NCBI RefSeq assembly: GCF_001375535.1
Contig: NZ_LN831197.1
Location: 685,719 to 749,718 of the forward strand
Direction: 5' to 3'
Origin: Bacillus niameyensis
GTDB taxonomy: Bacteria > Bacillota > Bacilli > Bacillales > Bacillaceae_C
DNA: 64,000 nt
A program made the translations under genes and the position numbers. Below the pieces are notes generated by a model. That model had not been told where the DNA came from. It did not search any database and saw only the letters and a program-made list of their open reading frames with translations. Numbering within the stretch: the first letter of the stretch is position 1; each line of letters opens with the position of its first letter. This document shows positions 17,725-26,365 of this stretch, piece after piece.

Positions 17725-17964
17725 TTATTTTTCACCAAACTTAATAAAGGTTCTTTCTTCTTCTATTAACCCACAAACTCCACATTGAATTCTTTTATCA
17801 GGTCCATTATATTGCGTATGAAAAGGTCCTGGGCTTAATCCATCAAAAGCTTCGATAATTTCTCCTGTTTGTGGATCCAATCGAACCGGTTGAGCAACTT
17901 GTTCGATAATATTAAAACGGGAACGATTTGTACGACAATTAGGACAACAATAGGGAGTTCCCAT
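17725..17964 (-). CDS. Small zinc-ribbon protein of unknown function
   Basis: The 79-residue product has two Cys pairs, in YCCPNC near residues 4-8 and CGVCG near residue 66, the pattern of a zinc ribbon. Between them lie RSRFNIIEQVAQPV and LDPQTGEIIE. I do not recognise a named family. I moved the start to the ATG at 17964 because a GAGGAGG site lies six bases upstream; the longer frame would translate that site itself. It is convergent with ctpA and divergent from the CAP gene. Confidence 0.75.
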   Translation of the reverse strand: MGTPYCCPNCRTNRSRFNIIEQVAQPVRLDPQTGEIIEAFDGLSPGPFHTQYNGPDKRIQCGVCGLIEEERTFIKFGEK

Positions 17965-17979
17965 AAAAAACCTCCTCAA

Positions 17980-18362
17980 TTATGTTTACCTATAGATTAA
18001 CCATTGTTGGGAGAATTATGTTAAGCCACATAGATAGATTTTCATGTCTCGCTAAATTCATCTTTGACATTTTTCTGTAATAAATGTTAAAAAACGAGCT
18101 TCCAAAAAAGTTGTCAATAGTAAAAGTCGGCCAAAATGTGGAAATTTGATGGGGAAACTGGAAAATAGGGAATGGTAACCATTTTATCTAAAACTATTAA
18201 AAATGGTAAGAATAAAAGATTTTGAGAAGTAGAGTTTATGAAAACTGATCAGATAGTTCGATTTCGTAATCAAATGGAATAAGCTGCCAAAATTATTACA
18301 TAAATTCATATGTTATTATACTCTTGCAAGCAGAAAACGAGATTGTGAGAGGAGAAAAAGAA
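17980..18362. other. Long upstream region of the CAP-domain gene
   Basis: No gene is visible in these roughly 380 bases. They contain the 13-base palindrome AATGGTAACCATT at 18171-18183, echoed by AAAATGGTAAG about 30 bases later, and AT-rich tracts. The palindrome could be an operator, but no regulator can be assigned. Confidence 0.4.
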
Positions 18363-19142
18363 ATGAAAAAAGATATTAAGAAGATAGTACTTTCAACAGT
18401 TGCCGCAGCTGCTTTACTTGCTGTCCCATTTGCCGGAAAAGCAGATGCAGCCGAATTACAACCTAATCAAACAAAGGTAGTTTACTATAAAGTAAATGTT
18501 TCAGATGATAGCAATTGGTGCAAAAATTTAATTAACCAATACAAAGTTTACTTTAATTGGTCAAATGTGAGCAAAAACAATAATGTAAATCAGCAGAAAC
18601 CGCAACAAACAGAAAAGCCCGTTCAGAAAGAAGAAAAGCCAGCTGAACAAAAGCCGGTAGAAAAACCAGTACAAAAGCCAGCTGAAAAACCAGCGCAAAA
18701 GCCGGCTGAAAAACCAGCTCAATCACAAGAACAAACATCAACAGATCAAGGGACTGTTCAACAATTAAGCCAATTTGAACAGCAAGTAGTAGATTTGACA
18801 AATCAAGAAAGAGCGAAAAATGGTTTAGCTGCACTAAAGGTTGATGTCACTTTAAGTAAAATGGCTCGAGAAAAATCCAAAGATATGTCCTCTAATAATT
18901 ATTTTAGCCATACAAGCCCAACTTATGGATCACCATTTGATATGATGAAACAATGGGGAATTTCATACAAAGCAGCTGGTGAAAATATTGCAATGGGACA
19001 ACGTACTCCACAAGAAGTAGTCAATGCTTGGATGAACAGTGAAGGCCATCGTGCAAACATTCTAAGCAATAAATACACTCACATTGGTGTTGGCTATGTT
19101 GAAAATGGTAACTATTGGACACAAGAATTTATTGGTAAATAA
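18363..19142 (+). CDS. Secreted CAP/SCP-domain protein (YkwD-like)
   Basis: The 259-residue exported protein has a signal peptide (residues 1-28, ending KADA), a short domain with one Cys, and a linker of repeated EKPAQKPA-type units rich in Pro and Lys (about residues 80-125). The C-terminal CAP domain follows. It shows the family motifs LTNQERAKNGL, FSHTSPTYG, AGENIAMG, EVVNAWMNSEGHRANIL and YWTQEFIG. CAP proteins in Bacillus are secreted or coat-associated with unclear activity. The ATG at 18363 follows AGAGGAG; an upstream extension lacks a site. Confidence 0.9.
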   Translation: MKKDIKKIVLSTVAAAALLAVPFAGKADAAELQPNQTKVVYYKVNVSDDSNWCKNLINQYKVYFNWSNVSKNNNVNQQKPQQTEKPVQKEEKPAEQKPVEKPVQKPAEKPAQKPAEKPAQSQEQTSTDQGTVQQLSQFEQQVVDLTNQERAKNGLAALKVDVTLSKMAREKSKDMSSNNYFSHTSPTYGSPFDMMKQWGISYKAAGENIAMGQRTPQEVVNAWMNSEGHRANILSNKYTHIGVGYVENGNYWTQEFIGK

Positions 19143-19145
19143 GTG

Positions 19146-19186
19146 AAATAAGCGAACAAGTTTTTATACTTGTTCGCTTATTTTTA
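19146..19186 (+). terminator. Terminator of the CAP-domain gene
   Basis: A perfect 16-bp stem, AAATAAGCGAACAAGT with its complement, starts six bases after the stop and ends in a T run. Confidence 0.9.
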
Positions 19187-19298
19187 TTGGAGGATCATTT
19201 ACCGCATTGATAACGAGAAGCAAGTAAAATTAACAAAAAAGCGAGTGGCAAGTCCATACCCAAATTAAATACTATTACCGTTATAAAAGTATCATTAT

Positions 19299-19336
19299 AA
19301 AAAACACAGATGGCAATGTAACCATCTGTGTTTTTT
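19299..19336 (-). terminator. Bidirectional terminator at the end of the GNAT gene
   Basis: The 15-bp stem AAAAAACACAGATGG with its complement has A and T runs on both sides, so it can work in either direction. It lies 30 bases beyond the minus-strand GNAT gene. Confidence 0.85.
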
Positions 19337-19365
19337 ATAAGTGGGAACATGAAAGAAACTCCACT

Positions 19366-19929
19366 TTATGCTTCTAACTGCTGTAATACTTCAGTTGCTT
19401 CTGCGACTCTTTTATAATTCATAAGAAATAAATCTTTAGGAACCTCATATAAATCATAGATATGTTCGATAGGATTTAATTGTCGAAATACTGCAGGTCG
19501 TGTTTCATTGGCTTTAACGACGTATGGAAGTTTTTCTGCAGCTTTTTTAGAACGAATATTTAATTGCTTAATGCGCATATACACAGTTAAAACTTCTTTT
19601 TCAAAAAATAATTCTTTGAAAAATTGATCTTTAGCTAAAGAATTATAACCTTTCCCATGGTAGGACTTCCCGATCCAAGTGCCTAGAAATCCAGCTTGGT
19701 CTTGCATATCATATAAATTAATTGTTCCGATTGGGTTTTCCCATTCATCCAAGATAGTCCGTGATATAAGTTCTCCACGTTCTTCCGCTTCAATCGTCTG
19801 CTTTGTTAAAAATAAAAATTCTTCATAGGAATATGCTTTTTGACGCACAAAAGGGAAGACATCCTGGTGCGTCATTAATTCAAATAAAACTTGACACTCT
19901 TGCCCGTCTAACTCACGTTTTTTGAGCAA
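19366..19929 (-). CDS. GNAT-family N-acetyltransferase
   Basis: The 187-residue protein has a RimJ/RimL-like GNAT fold with the acetyl-CoA loop region GTWIGKSYHGKGYNSLAKD and NIRSKKAAEKLPYVV near the end of the core. The substrate (a protein N-terminus, antibiotic or small amine) cannot be told from sequence. The start is TTG, six bases after AGGAGGGG. An unusually structured leader of about 170 bases lies upstream. Confidence 0.82.
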   Translation of the reverse strand: MLKKRELDGQECQVLFELMTHQDVFPFVRQKAYSYEEFLFLTKQTIEAEERGELISRTILDEWENPIGTINLYDMQDQAGFLGTWIGKSYHGKGYNSLAKDQFFKELFFEKEVLTVYMRIKQLNIRSKKAAEKLPYVVKANETRPAVFRQLNPIEHIYDLYEVPKDLFLMNYKRVAEATEVLQQLEA

Positions 19930-19939
19930 TGTGAACCCC

Positions 19940-20085
19940 TCCTAGCCGGGGCAGAGCTGTAGTGTTCGATCCTGCCCCACGAAATTTTTTAAAGTTGCAT
20001 AAAAAATTTCGGGGTGGGAATCGAACCCACTAGAACCAGTCAAAACTGGTGGCGCACCATTTGCCTTCCCTCAATTATGAGCATA
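19940..20085 (-). promoter_or_regulatory. Structured leader with tRNA T-arm-like hairpins upstream of the GNAT gene
   Basis: Read on the minus strand, the leader contains ACCAGT-TTTG-ACTGGT, then GTGGGTTCGATTCCCAC, which looks like a tRNA T-arm. A long AT-rich stem follows (GAAATTTTTT/AAAAAATTTC), then a GGGGCAG...CTGCCCC stem just ahead of the ribosome-binding site. The segments 19964-19990 and 20001-20026 are imperfect inverted copies, each starting GTTCGAT. It may be a cis-regulatory RNA or a tRNA-derived relic. No 5' half of a tRNA is present. Confidence 0.5.
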
Positions 20086-20282
20086 TGAAATTTTCAATGA
20101 TTGTAATGACATTCTACAAGAAAAAAATCGTTTTGCATATAGATAATCATATTAAAATAATAATTTTTTTAACGCGAAAAATGCTAAAAGTCACATTTTT
20201 TAAATAGGGGGTGAAAAAAGATGAAACTTATAATATAGTTATAACGTAGAATAATAAACTATATATAATGGAGGGTAGATAT

Positions 20283-20636
20283 ATGGAAACGAATATGGAG
20301 AACAAAAGAGTGGAAAATGACAATAACGATAGAGTGCTTGCTGCAGTTATTTACATTGTTAGTTTTTTCTCATCATTTATTGGGCCTTTAATTATTTGGT
20401 TAGTTAAAAAGGATGAATCATCCTTTATTGATTTTCACGGTAAAGAGTATATGAACTTTTTTATTTCTTACACGATTTATGCGATTGTATCAGGAATCCT
20501 ATGTATCGTTCTAATTGGTTTTTTACTTTTGCCAATCGTGGGGGTCGCTTGGACGGTCTTTACCATTATGGGTGCAGTTAAGGCTTATGACGGCCAGGCA
20601 TACAAAATTCCATTGATTATCCGTTTTATTAAATAA
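20283..20636 (+). CDS. DUF4870 small membrane protein
   Basis: The 118-residue protein begins with a short polar stretch and then has about three membrane helices with GPLIIWLVKKDESSFIDFHGKEYMNF, the hallmark of the DUF4870 (Tic20-like) family. The function is unknown. The ATG at 20283 follows GGAGGG by seven bases; the ATG at 20268 overlaps that site and is rejected. Confidence 0.85.
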   Translation: METNMENKRVENDNNDRVLAAVIYIVSFFSSFIGPLIIWLVKKDESSFIDFHGKEYMNFFISYTIYAIVSGILCIVLIGFLLLPIVGVAWTVFTIMGAVKAYDGQAYKIPLIIRFIK

Positions 20637-20748
20637 ACTTATAGAAAAGGAGATGTCATTATGATGGCATCTTTTTTTATTGCACTTAGAATATGCTTGT
20701 CCTATTGATCATATAATGATCATACATCGTGAAAATAGGGTGAGTCTT

Positions 20749-21465
20749 ATGAATATTAAAGAGTATTATGAAAGTATGTCACGACTATATCTTCATCAAA
20801 TTATTCTTTGCGTTTTCGTGTTGATTTGCATTATTCTACCATGTTTACATATAACAAAAATACTTCCTGCCAGTACAGCAGCTATTTTTCTTGCAATCTT
20901 AATTTTATATTATTTTCTTCGTCATTTATATTTCGTTTATAGATGTTCCCACCTGCCAAGCCCTTATCAAACAAATTGGCAAGGCGAAACGTTATTATTG
21001 ATGGCACCTTCAGCTGTTTCAGCTTATAGCTGGAAATTATTTACAAGTGATGGTTTTTGTCATTTCTCCATAAAGGAGGAAAAAAAATTCAATAAAGATG
21101 AATCACATAATAAAAACTTATCCCTTACTTGTTTAGATCATCCAACTAACAATTATTGGACAGTTCTTAGCGAAAGGGAGGTTGTACAAGTTTTGAAAGC
21201 AGATGATCGCCCCATCTTTAAAGCAATCAGTATCGATAAACGAGAATATCGTTCTGATGATCGGAAAGATGTTTATCGTATCTTTAAAGGGGGATATTCC
21301 TATTCAATTCATAAAAATGGACGAGTCCTCATGACTATTTCACGAGGACTCATGCCCATTAGTCTTCAAAGGTTATTTTCTGCTAGTACTCCTATCATTA
21401 AATTTGATCGGCATATTAAGGAACATGAACGTTTTTTTTGTTTAGCCCTGTTTTTTCTAAAATAA
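20749..21465 (+). CDS. Membrane protein of unknown function
   Basis: The 238-residue protein has two adjacent N-terminal membrane helices (about residues 15-60). A cytoplasmic or external domain follows, with SYSIHKNGRVLMTISRGLMP near its end. I do not recognise the family. Recurrent hydrophobic and charged strands suggest a beta-rich C-terminal domain. The ATG at 20749 follows AGGGTGAG. The last nine bases overlap the 3' end of ligD on the other strand. Confidence 0.6.
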   Translation: MNIKEYYESMSRLYLHQIILCVFVLICIILPCLHITKILPASTAAIFLAILILYYFLRHLYFVYRCSHLPSPYQTNWQGETLLLMAPSAVSAYSWKLFTSDGFCHFSIKEEKKFNKDESHNKNLSLTCLDHPTNNYWTVLSEREVVQVLKADDRPIFKAISIDKREYRSDDRKDVYRIFKGGYSYSIHKNGRVLMTISRGLMPISLQRLFSASTPIIKFDRHIKEHERFFCLALFFLK

Positions 21466-23310
21466 GCTATTATCTCCTTCTAAGAGCATATTTAAAATTT
21501 TTTGAAACGGTTGTTTCTTTTTACTATTAAAGTACTGGTTAAACGGATCACCAAGCAAGTTCACTCTCTCTAAAACATGCTTCATTGTAAATTCATCTGG
21601 ATTCAGATTGTCGGTTATTTCTTCCCAATATAACGGAGATGCCGCTAGCCCTTGCGATTTTAGCCTCGGTGAGTAAGGAGATATAATCGTTTTTCCTTCA
21701 GCATGTTGGAGAAAGTCGACATAAAGTTTACCGTGTCTATTTTTCTTTAATCGCTCAATTGTAAAGGAGGCAGGGTCATAATTAACTAAGAAGTTGGCTA
21801 AAAATTCTGTGAAAACACGTGTGTCCTTCCAAGTAAATTTATTTTCTGGCAAGGGTATATAAACTTGCATTCCTTTATTACCGGAAAACTTAACAAAGCC
21901 TATTAATGAAAAGGAATCCAAAACTTTTTTAATAATCTTTACTGCATGGATTGCCAAACTGAAGTGATCCCGGGAAGGGGGATCTAAATCAAAGACAATT
22001 TCACTGACATACTGACTATTCGTAATATGAAAAGGAATGTGATACTCAATAGCCAACTGATTTCCCAACCATATCAATGTTGTTACGTCATTGCATATAA
22101 TCATATCATTTTCATCATGCACCATCGATTGAATAAATTCAGGAGCAGAGTTTGGTTTATTTTTTTGATAAAAGAATTCACCAAATTCTCCATGTGGAGC
22201 TCGGATGACTGTTAATAATCGATTTTCTAAAAAAGGAAGCATGAAACAAGAAACTTTTCGAATATAACGTAAAAAGTCGATTTTTTTTACGTCGTTTTGA
22301 TTCCACAATGTTTTATTAGGATGAGAAATCTCGACCACACTTGGAAAAGCAGCATCCGATATTAAAAAGATTTCATATGTACAATTTTCTGGAGAAAGAT
22401 CAAGGCGTAAACATTTGAAAAATGGTTCCCTGAACTGATCAGCATTCCATTCTAAATAATAAAGATCGAGGCAAATGGCTGGATGGATGGAATGGAATGC
22501 CTTTATTTTTTGAGTCGAATTATTTAGTACTGCTGTTCGCAAAGCTTGTTTCGTGTTTGGATCTAATCCATTTATAAAGTTTCCTAAAGAAAGGATGTCC
22601 CCGTCTTTATATACACCAACACGATAAAGACCATTATCTTCATCATATCCCGTAATGAAGCATGAAACGATTTTCCAATTTTTTATTTTCACCCAGGAAG
22701 TTGTTCTCTTTCCTTCCTGCCATACACTACTTGCTTGTTTTGCTACTATACCTTCACTGTTAAAATCCTTCATATTCTTTTCAATCACTTTGTATTTGAG
22801 CTCGTAAGGGACATATTGAATTAATTCTATATTCAGTGATGGAGATAAGGGAAATCCTAATTCTTGACAAAATGCACGCAAGGATTTCTTTCTATCTTTA
22901 AAACGTAATTGTGTAACAGTTTCTCCTCGAACGGACAATAAATCAAAGGCAAGAAATCGGCAAGGTCTTTCTAAAGCGGACGCAATGATTTTCTCCCGCG
23001 ATTTTAGACGGCCTCTTACTTGGATTTGTTGAAAATTTGCTTTATAGTTATTTTCTAATATAACAATTTCTCCATCCAAAGTAAGGGGTAACCAAGAAGC
23101 TACTTTCTCTTGGTTTTCCTTAAGAAACTTTATTAGCTCTGGAAACTTTGGTAATAGATCTTTTCCATTTCTACTCCACAAAAAAAATCCATCTTCTCTC
23201 CAATCAAGTATTCCCCGAAAACCATCATATTTAATTTCATAGATCCATTCGCCTTGAGCAGGTGGCTCAAAGACCAATGTAGGGAGCATTGGTTTCAAAT
23301 TAAAACACAC
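21457..23310 (-). CDS. ligD: DNA ligase D (ligase plus polymerase) for non-homologous end joining
   Basis: The 617-residue enzyme fuses an N-terminal ATP-dependent DNA ligase to a C-terminal primase-like polymerase. This is the two-domain order of Bacillus LigD, without the phosphoesterase domain found in pseudomonads. The adenylated Lys27 lies in YEIKYDGFRG, and LTLDGEIV and the nucleotidyltransferase motif EGIVAK follow. The polymerase domain shows EIVFDLDPPSRD with catalytic Asp residues, FSGNKGMQVYIPL and DFLQHAEGKTIISPYS. The start is taken as GTG at 23310; a TTG four codons later, behind AAGGTG, is possible. It diverges from ku. Confidence 0.93.
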   Translation of the reverse strand: MCFNLKPMLPTLVFEPPAQGEWIYEIKYDGFRGILDWREDGFFLWSRNGKDLLPKFPELIKFLKENQEKVASWLPLTLDGEIVILENNYKANFQQIQVRGRLKSREKIIASALERPCRFLAFDLLSVRGETVTQLRFKDRKKSLRAFCQELGFPLSPSLNIELIQYVPYELKYKVIEKNMKDFNSEGIVAKQASSVWQEGKRTTSWVKIKNWKIVSCFITGYDEDNGLYRVGVYKDGDILSLGNFINGLDPNTKQALRTAVLNNSTQKIKAFHSIHPAICLDLYYLEWNADQFREPFFKCLRLDLSPENCTYEIFLISDAAFPSVVEISHPNKTLWNQNDVKKIDFLRYIRKVSCFMLPFLENRLLTVIRAPHGEFGEFFYQKNKPNSAPEFIQSMVHDENDMIICNDVTTLIWLGNQLAIEYHIPFHITNSQYVSEIVFDLDPPSRDHFSLAIHAVKIIKKVLDSFSLIGFVKFSGNKGMQVYIPLPENKFTWKDTRVFTEFLANFLVNYDPASFTIERLKKNRHGKLYVDFLQHAEGKTIISPYSPRLKSQGLAASPLYWEEITDNLNPDEFTMKHVLERVNLLGDPFNQYFNSKKKQPFQKILNMLLEGDNSLF

Positions 23311-23470
23311 CTTAACCTATTTTTTTGGTGAAAAAGCTTTAAATTATCTTCGCGATTTTCTATCGTCTTAACTTAAGTATGTCCATTTGCCTTATTTTTT
23401 TCCATTAGTTGTAGCGAATGCGACAGTAGTTCATCGTTAAAACTAAAAAAAACAAAAAAGAGGTGAAATT

Positions 23471-24301
23471 GTGCATACAATGTGGAAAGGCAGTATCAGC
23501 TTTGGACTTGTCAATATCCCGATAAAGCTCCATGCCGCAACAGAAGATAAGGATATTAAATTTCGCTCACTTCATAAAAAATGCCATACTCCGATCAAAT
23601 ACCAAAAAATTTGCCCTTCTTGCGAAGAAGAAGTAAATGTAGATGATATAGTTAAAGGATATGAAGTAACAAAAGGAAAATTTATTGAAATAGAAGAAGA
23701 GGAACTAAAACAACTAGAGGCAGAAAAAGGGGAGAAGGCCGTCGAAATTATTGATTTTATCCAATTGAGTGAAATCGACCCTATCTATTTTAACAGAAGC
23801 TATTATATGTCACCTGATGGGGGTGGCTCAAAGGCATATGGGCTTCTTAGGAAAGCTTTGACGGAATCTCAGAAAGCCGGTATCGCTAAAATCATTATTC
23901 GGTCAAAAGAACAATTAGCCGTAATAAGAGTGTTTGAGGAGACATTATTAATGGAGACCATTCATTTCCCTGACGAAGTGAGGAAAGCTTCTGAGGTTCC
24001 CAATGTTCCTGCATCTAATGAAGTTTCAAAAAAAGAAATTGATACAGCCATTCTATTAATTGATCAATTAACAACCCCGTTTGAACCAGAGAAGTATCAG
24101 GATGAATACCGCTCCAAAATATTAGAGCTCATTGAACAAAAGCAGAATGGACAAGACTTGGTGACCGCCAAAACTGTAAAGCCTACTGAAAAAATGACAG
24201 ATTTGATGGCAGCTTTACAAGCATCCATTGATAGAAGTAAGCCAGAAAAGAAAGTTACAAAACGAAAGAAAACAACAAAGAAAACAGCAGAAGCAAAATA
24301 G
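23471..24301 (+). CDS. ku: DNA end-binding protein Ku
   Basis: The 276-residue protein is the bacterial Ku homodimer subunit that binds broken DNA ends and recruits LigD. It opens MHTMWKGSISFGLVNIPIKL and has FRSLHKKCHTPIKYQKICPSC, KGYEVTKG and YYMSPDGGGSKAYGLL, all typical. The C-terminus is a Lys-rich tail (KKVTKRKKTTKKTAEAK), as in other Bacillus Ku proteins. The start is GTG behind AGAGGTG. The shared 160-base region with ligD suggests joint control; in B. subtilis these genes are active in the forespore, but I could not identify a matching promoter. Confidence 0.95.
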   Translation: MHTMWKGSISFGLVNIPIKLHAATEDKDIKFRSLHKKCHTPIKYQKICPSCEEEVNVDDIVKGYEVTKGKFIEIEEEELKQLEAEKGEKAVEIIDFIQLSEIDPIYFNRSYYMSPDGGGSKAYGLLRKALTESQKAGIAKIIIRSKEQLAVIRVFEETLLMETIHFPDEVRKASEVPNVPASNEVSKKEIDTAILLIDQLTTPFEPEKYQDEYRSKILELIEQKQNGQDLVTAKTVKPTEKMTDLMAALQASIDRSKPEKKVTKRKKTTKKTAEAK

Positions 24302-24480
24302 GAAGGTAGGGGAGAATCTTCAGAACGTGCAGTTTTTTTAGTAGCATGTGAAAAGATTTTCTCCAATTTCTTGCATTTACCAAGCTTCTCATGTATGATA
24401 AAGGTGCATAATAAGTAATAGCTTAATATTCAGATAAAATGTTACACCCTATGTATTTCATGTATGGAGTTCAATTCACA

Positions 24481-24489
24481 TGTTATAAT
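24481..24489 (+). promoter_or_regulatory. Extended -10 promoter of the second csp gene
   Basis: TGTTATAAT is an extended -10 element about 100 bases upstream of the csp start. No good -35 box is present at 17 bases (TGTATG), as is common with extended -10 promoters. The roughly 95-base leader would fit the long untranslated leaders of cold-shock mRNAs. The rest of 24302-24591 shows nothing recognisable. Confidence 0.5.
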
Positions 24490-24591
24490 GAATATCTACT
24501 CCAAAAAGTGGGTATTGATTATAATATGTGATTTTTTATTTACTTCGTAAATATGAAGAACATATTAAAAATTTTTTGGAGGTATTACCAA

Positions 24592-24792
24592 ATGGCAACA
24601 GGTACAGTAAAATGGTTTAACAGTGAAAAAGGCTTCGGCTTTATTGAAGTTGAAGGCGGAAATGATGTATTCGTTCATTACAGTGCAATTAAAGAAGAAG
24701 GATTCAAAACTCTAGACGAAGGTCAACAAGTTCAATTTGATATCGTAGAAGGACAACGTGGCCCTCAAGCTGAAAACGTTACAAAAATATAA
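24592..24792 (+). CDS. Cold-shock protein
   Basis: The 66-residue cold-shock domain protein has RNP1 KGFGFIEV and RNP2 VFVHYSAI and begins [14 protein letters not shown]. It differs from the paralogue at 1219-1422 in several surface positions, including HYSAI in place of HFTAI. The ATG at 24592 follows TTGGAGG by nine bases; a longer frame starting at 24553 is part of the leader. A terminator follows at once. Its role is as an RNA chaperone during cold shock or growth transitions, from family knowledge. Confidence 0.94.
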   Translation: MATGTVKWFNSEKGFGFIEVEGGNDVFVHYSAIKEEGFKTLDEGQQVQFDIVEGQRGPQAENVTKI

Positions 24793-24800
24793 AAGACAAC

Positions 24801-24836
24801 AAACTGCCCCAATTGTATAGGGGCAGTTTTTATTTT
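24801..24836 (+). terminator. Terminator of the second csp gene
   Basis: The 10-bp stem AAACTGCCCC/GGGGCAGTTT is followed by TTTATTTT. Confidence 0.9.
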
Positions 24837-24905
24837 ACATAGTAGGGGATCGCGCCGGTTATTCAGAGAAAACGATTCACAGACTGTATGAGCGAGACCT
24901 TTCAC

Positions 24906-25946
24906 TTATAGTTCATCAAAACCGTTTAAATCACTTGTTTTTGTATATTGACGAGATTTTTGTTCGAAGAAATCTGTTTTTGTGTCATCGAAATTATCAA
25001 CATAAGCCCGAATCCATTTCATTGGATTTTCGGTTGAGTCCATATATATTTCATTTAATCCTAATAACCGCAGCATCTTGTTTGCGCGATATTTGATATA
25101 ACCTTCCATTTCTATTAAATCAATTCCTTCAATATCAGAAAGGACGTACTGGCTCCACTTTGTCTCTTGTTCAACCGAGTGTTTAAATTGGTCATATACC
25201 CATGTAATAAATTCTTCCGTATTATATTCAGGATGTTCAGCAAGTGTTGCTCTAAATAGTTCACTAATGAACCGGCCATGCTGTAATTCATCGCGATTAA
25301 TATAAGATATCATCGTGGAGGTTCCAACCATTTTTTGATCTCGGGCTAGATTGTAAAAGAAAGCAAAACCTGAATAGAAGAAGAGACCTTCTAATAAGGA
25401 TGTATATACAATCGTTTTTAATATATTTAAAATAGTAGGATTTTCTGCGAATGCATTATATACTTCCATAATCCGCTTATTTCGTTCAAGTAGTACAGCA
25501 TCTGTTCTGCCTGTCTCAAATGATTGGTTTTGTTTATCAAGCGTTGTTACAGAAGAGAGAACATATGCGTAACTATGGTTATGTTCACTTTCTTGATCCG
25601 CAATCGTTGCCATGACTGATTTTACTGATGGATCAGTTGAGTAATGAGAAATTCTTGTCGCGATATCAGTCTGGGGACCGTCCAATGTTGCGAGTAAACC
25701 GATAATCTTTAAAAAAGCTGATTGTTCGGCTTCTGTTAAATTGGGAAATTGTTTAATGTCATGGGTCATATCAACTTCGCTGGCACGCCAAAATAATGCC
25801 CTGATTTGTTCACGATGTTTATAAAAATGTGGATACTTTAAATCATTCCAATTTAAAATTCCGCTTGCTTCTCCGCCAAAGAGGGCAGTTGATTTGTTAG
25901 GATGTATAGGATCCAATACCTTTACTTTATTAAGCAATGTAGACAC
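24906..25946 (-). CDS. nrdF: Class I ribonucleotide reductase small (radical) subunit
   Basis: The 346-residue diiron or dimanganese protein holds the radical used to start reduction of ribonucleotides. Ligands are visible as Asp89 (TLDGPQ), Glu119 and His122 in ESEHNHSY, a later Glu in LLEGLFFYSG, and Glu and His in RDELQHG. The radical Tyr126 is four residues after His122. It is clearly distinct from B. subtilis NrdF as I remember it. It overlaps the flavodoxin gene by 25 bases. The start is GTG behind GGAGTGAT. Whether it is Ia or Ib is not certain; the neighbouring flavodoxin favours Ib. Confidence 0.9.
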   Translation of the reverse strand: MSTLLNKVKVLDPIHPNKSTALFGGEASGILNWNDLKYPHFYKHREQIRALFWRASEVDMTHDIKQFPNLTEAEQSAFLKIIGLLATLDGPQTDIATRISHYSTDPSVKSVMATIADQESEHNHSYAYVLSSVTTLDKQNQSFETGRTDAVLLERNKRIMEVYNAFAENPTILNILKTIVYTSLLEGLFFYSGFAFFYNLARDQKMVGTSTMISYINRDELQHGRFISELFRATLAEHPEYNTEEFITWVYDQFKHSVEQETKWSQYVLSDIEGIDLIEMEGYIKYRANKMLRLLGLNEIYMDSTENPMKWIRAYVDNFDDTKTDFFEQKSRQYTKTSDLNGFDEL

Positions 25947-26365
25947 TGCTCTATCACTCCTTCTGTCCAGTCTATTACCCTTACTTCTTGAGAACCTCTT
26001 GGGCTTTGTTCAATTTTTAATGGTTTGTAACGTGAATTGTAAAACTTTGCAATTTTTTCAGCTGCCCTACAAAACAATAGATCTCCACCGAATTGGGTAT
26101 CACCCGTTCCAAATACAAAGACATTAGGGGGCTTATAACCAATTTCGTACACAAAATCTTTTACTTCTTCAGGGGTGGAGCCCTTATCCCAAGTATAGGT
26201 ACCAACTATCATTGCATCATATTGAGAAGGATCCGGGATCATTCCAGAATCAATTCTGTATAACTCGATTTGAAAATGCTCCCGAACTAATCTGCTTTGA
26301 ATCATTTCAGCTACTTCTTTCGTATTTCCACTCAAACTAGCGTAACATATTAAGATTCGCACCAT
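25922..26365 (-). CDS. nrdI: Flavodoxin-like protein of the ribonucleotide reductase operon (NrdI role)
   Basis: The 147-residue flavodoxin fold begins MVRILICYASLSGNTKEVAE, whose SLSGNT loop binds FMN phosphate, and has GTYTWDKGSTPEEV and FGTGDTQFGG loops around the flavin. It sits between the large and small reductase subunits and overlaps both. In class Ib systems the flavodoxin NrdI supplies oxidant to build the Mn-tyrosyl cofactor of NrdF. It is longer and more flavodoxin-like than a typical NrdI. The role is inferred from position. Confidence 0.8.
   Translation of the reverse strand: MVRILICYASLSGNTKEVAEMIQSRLVREHFQIELYRIDSGMIPDPSQYDAMIVGTYTWDKGSTPEEVKDFVYEIGYKPPNVFVFGTGDTQFGGDLLFCRAAEKIAKFYNSRYKPLKIEQSPRGSQEVRVIDWTEGVIEQCLHCLIK

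Noticed and set aside
17697-17798. 33-codon hydrophobic peptide with a good ribosome-binding site, possible type I toxin
   Set aside because: About 70% of it runs antisense through the zinc-ribbon gene, and no antitoxin RNA promoter could be seen.
20001-20075. Minus-strand tRNA gene suggested by a T-arm-like segment
   Set aside because: No 5' acceptor strand, D-arm or anticodon arm of the right size lies upstream, and no TTTCGGG pairs with the 3' strand. Kept as a structured leader only.
23311-23470. Forespore (sigma-G) promoters between ligD and ku
   Set aside because: GAATG and CATCGTTA occur, but the spacing is about 10 bases, not 17-18, so no promoter is called.
24906-25946. Metal-free (class Ie) ribonucleotide reductase small subunit, suggested by the adjacent flavodoxin
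   Set aside because: The carboxylate and His ligands and the radical Tyr are all present, so a metal cofactor is expected.
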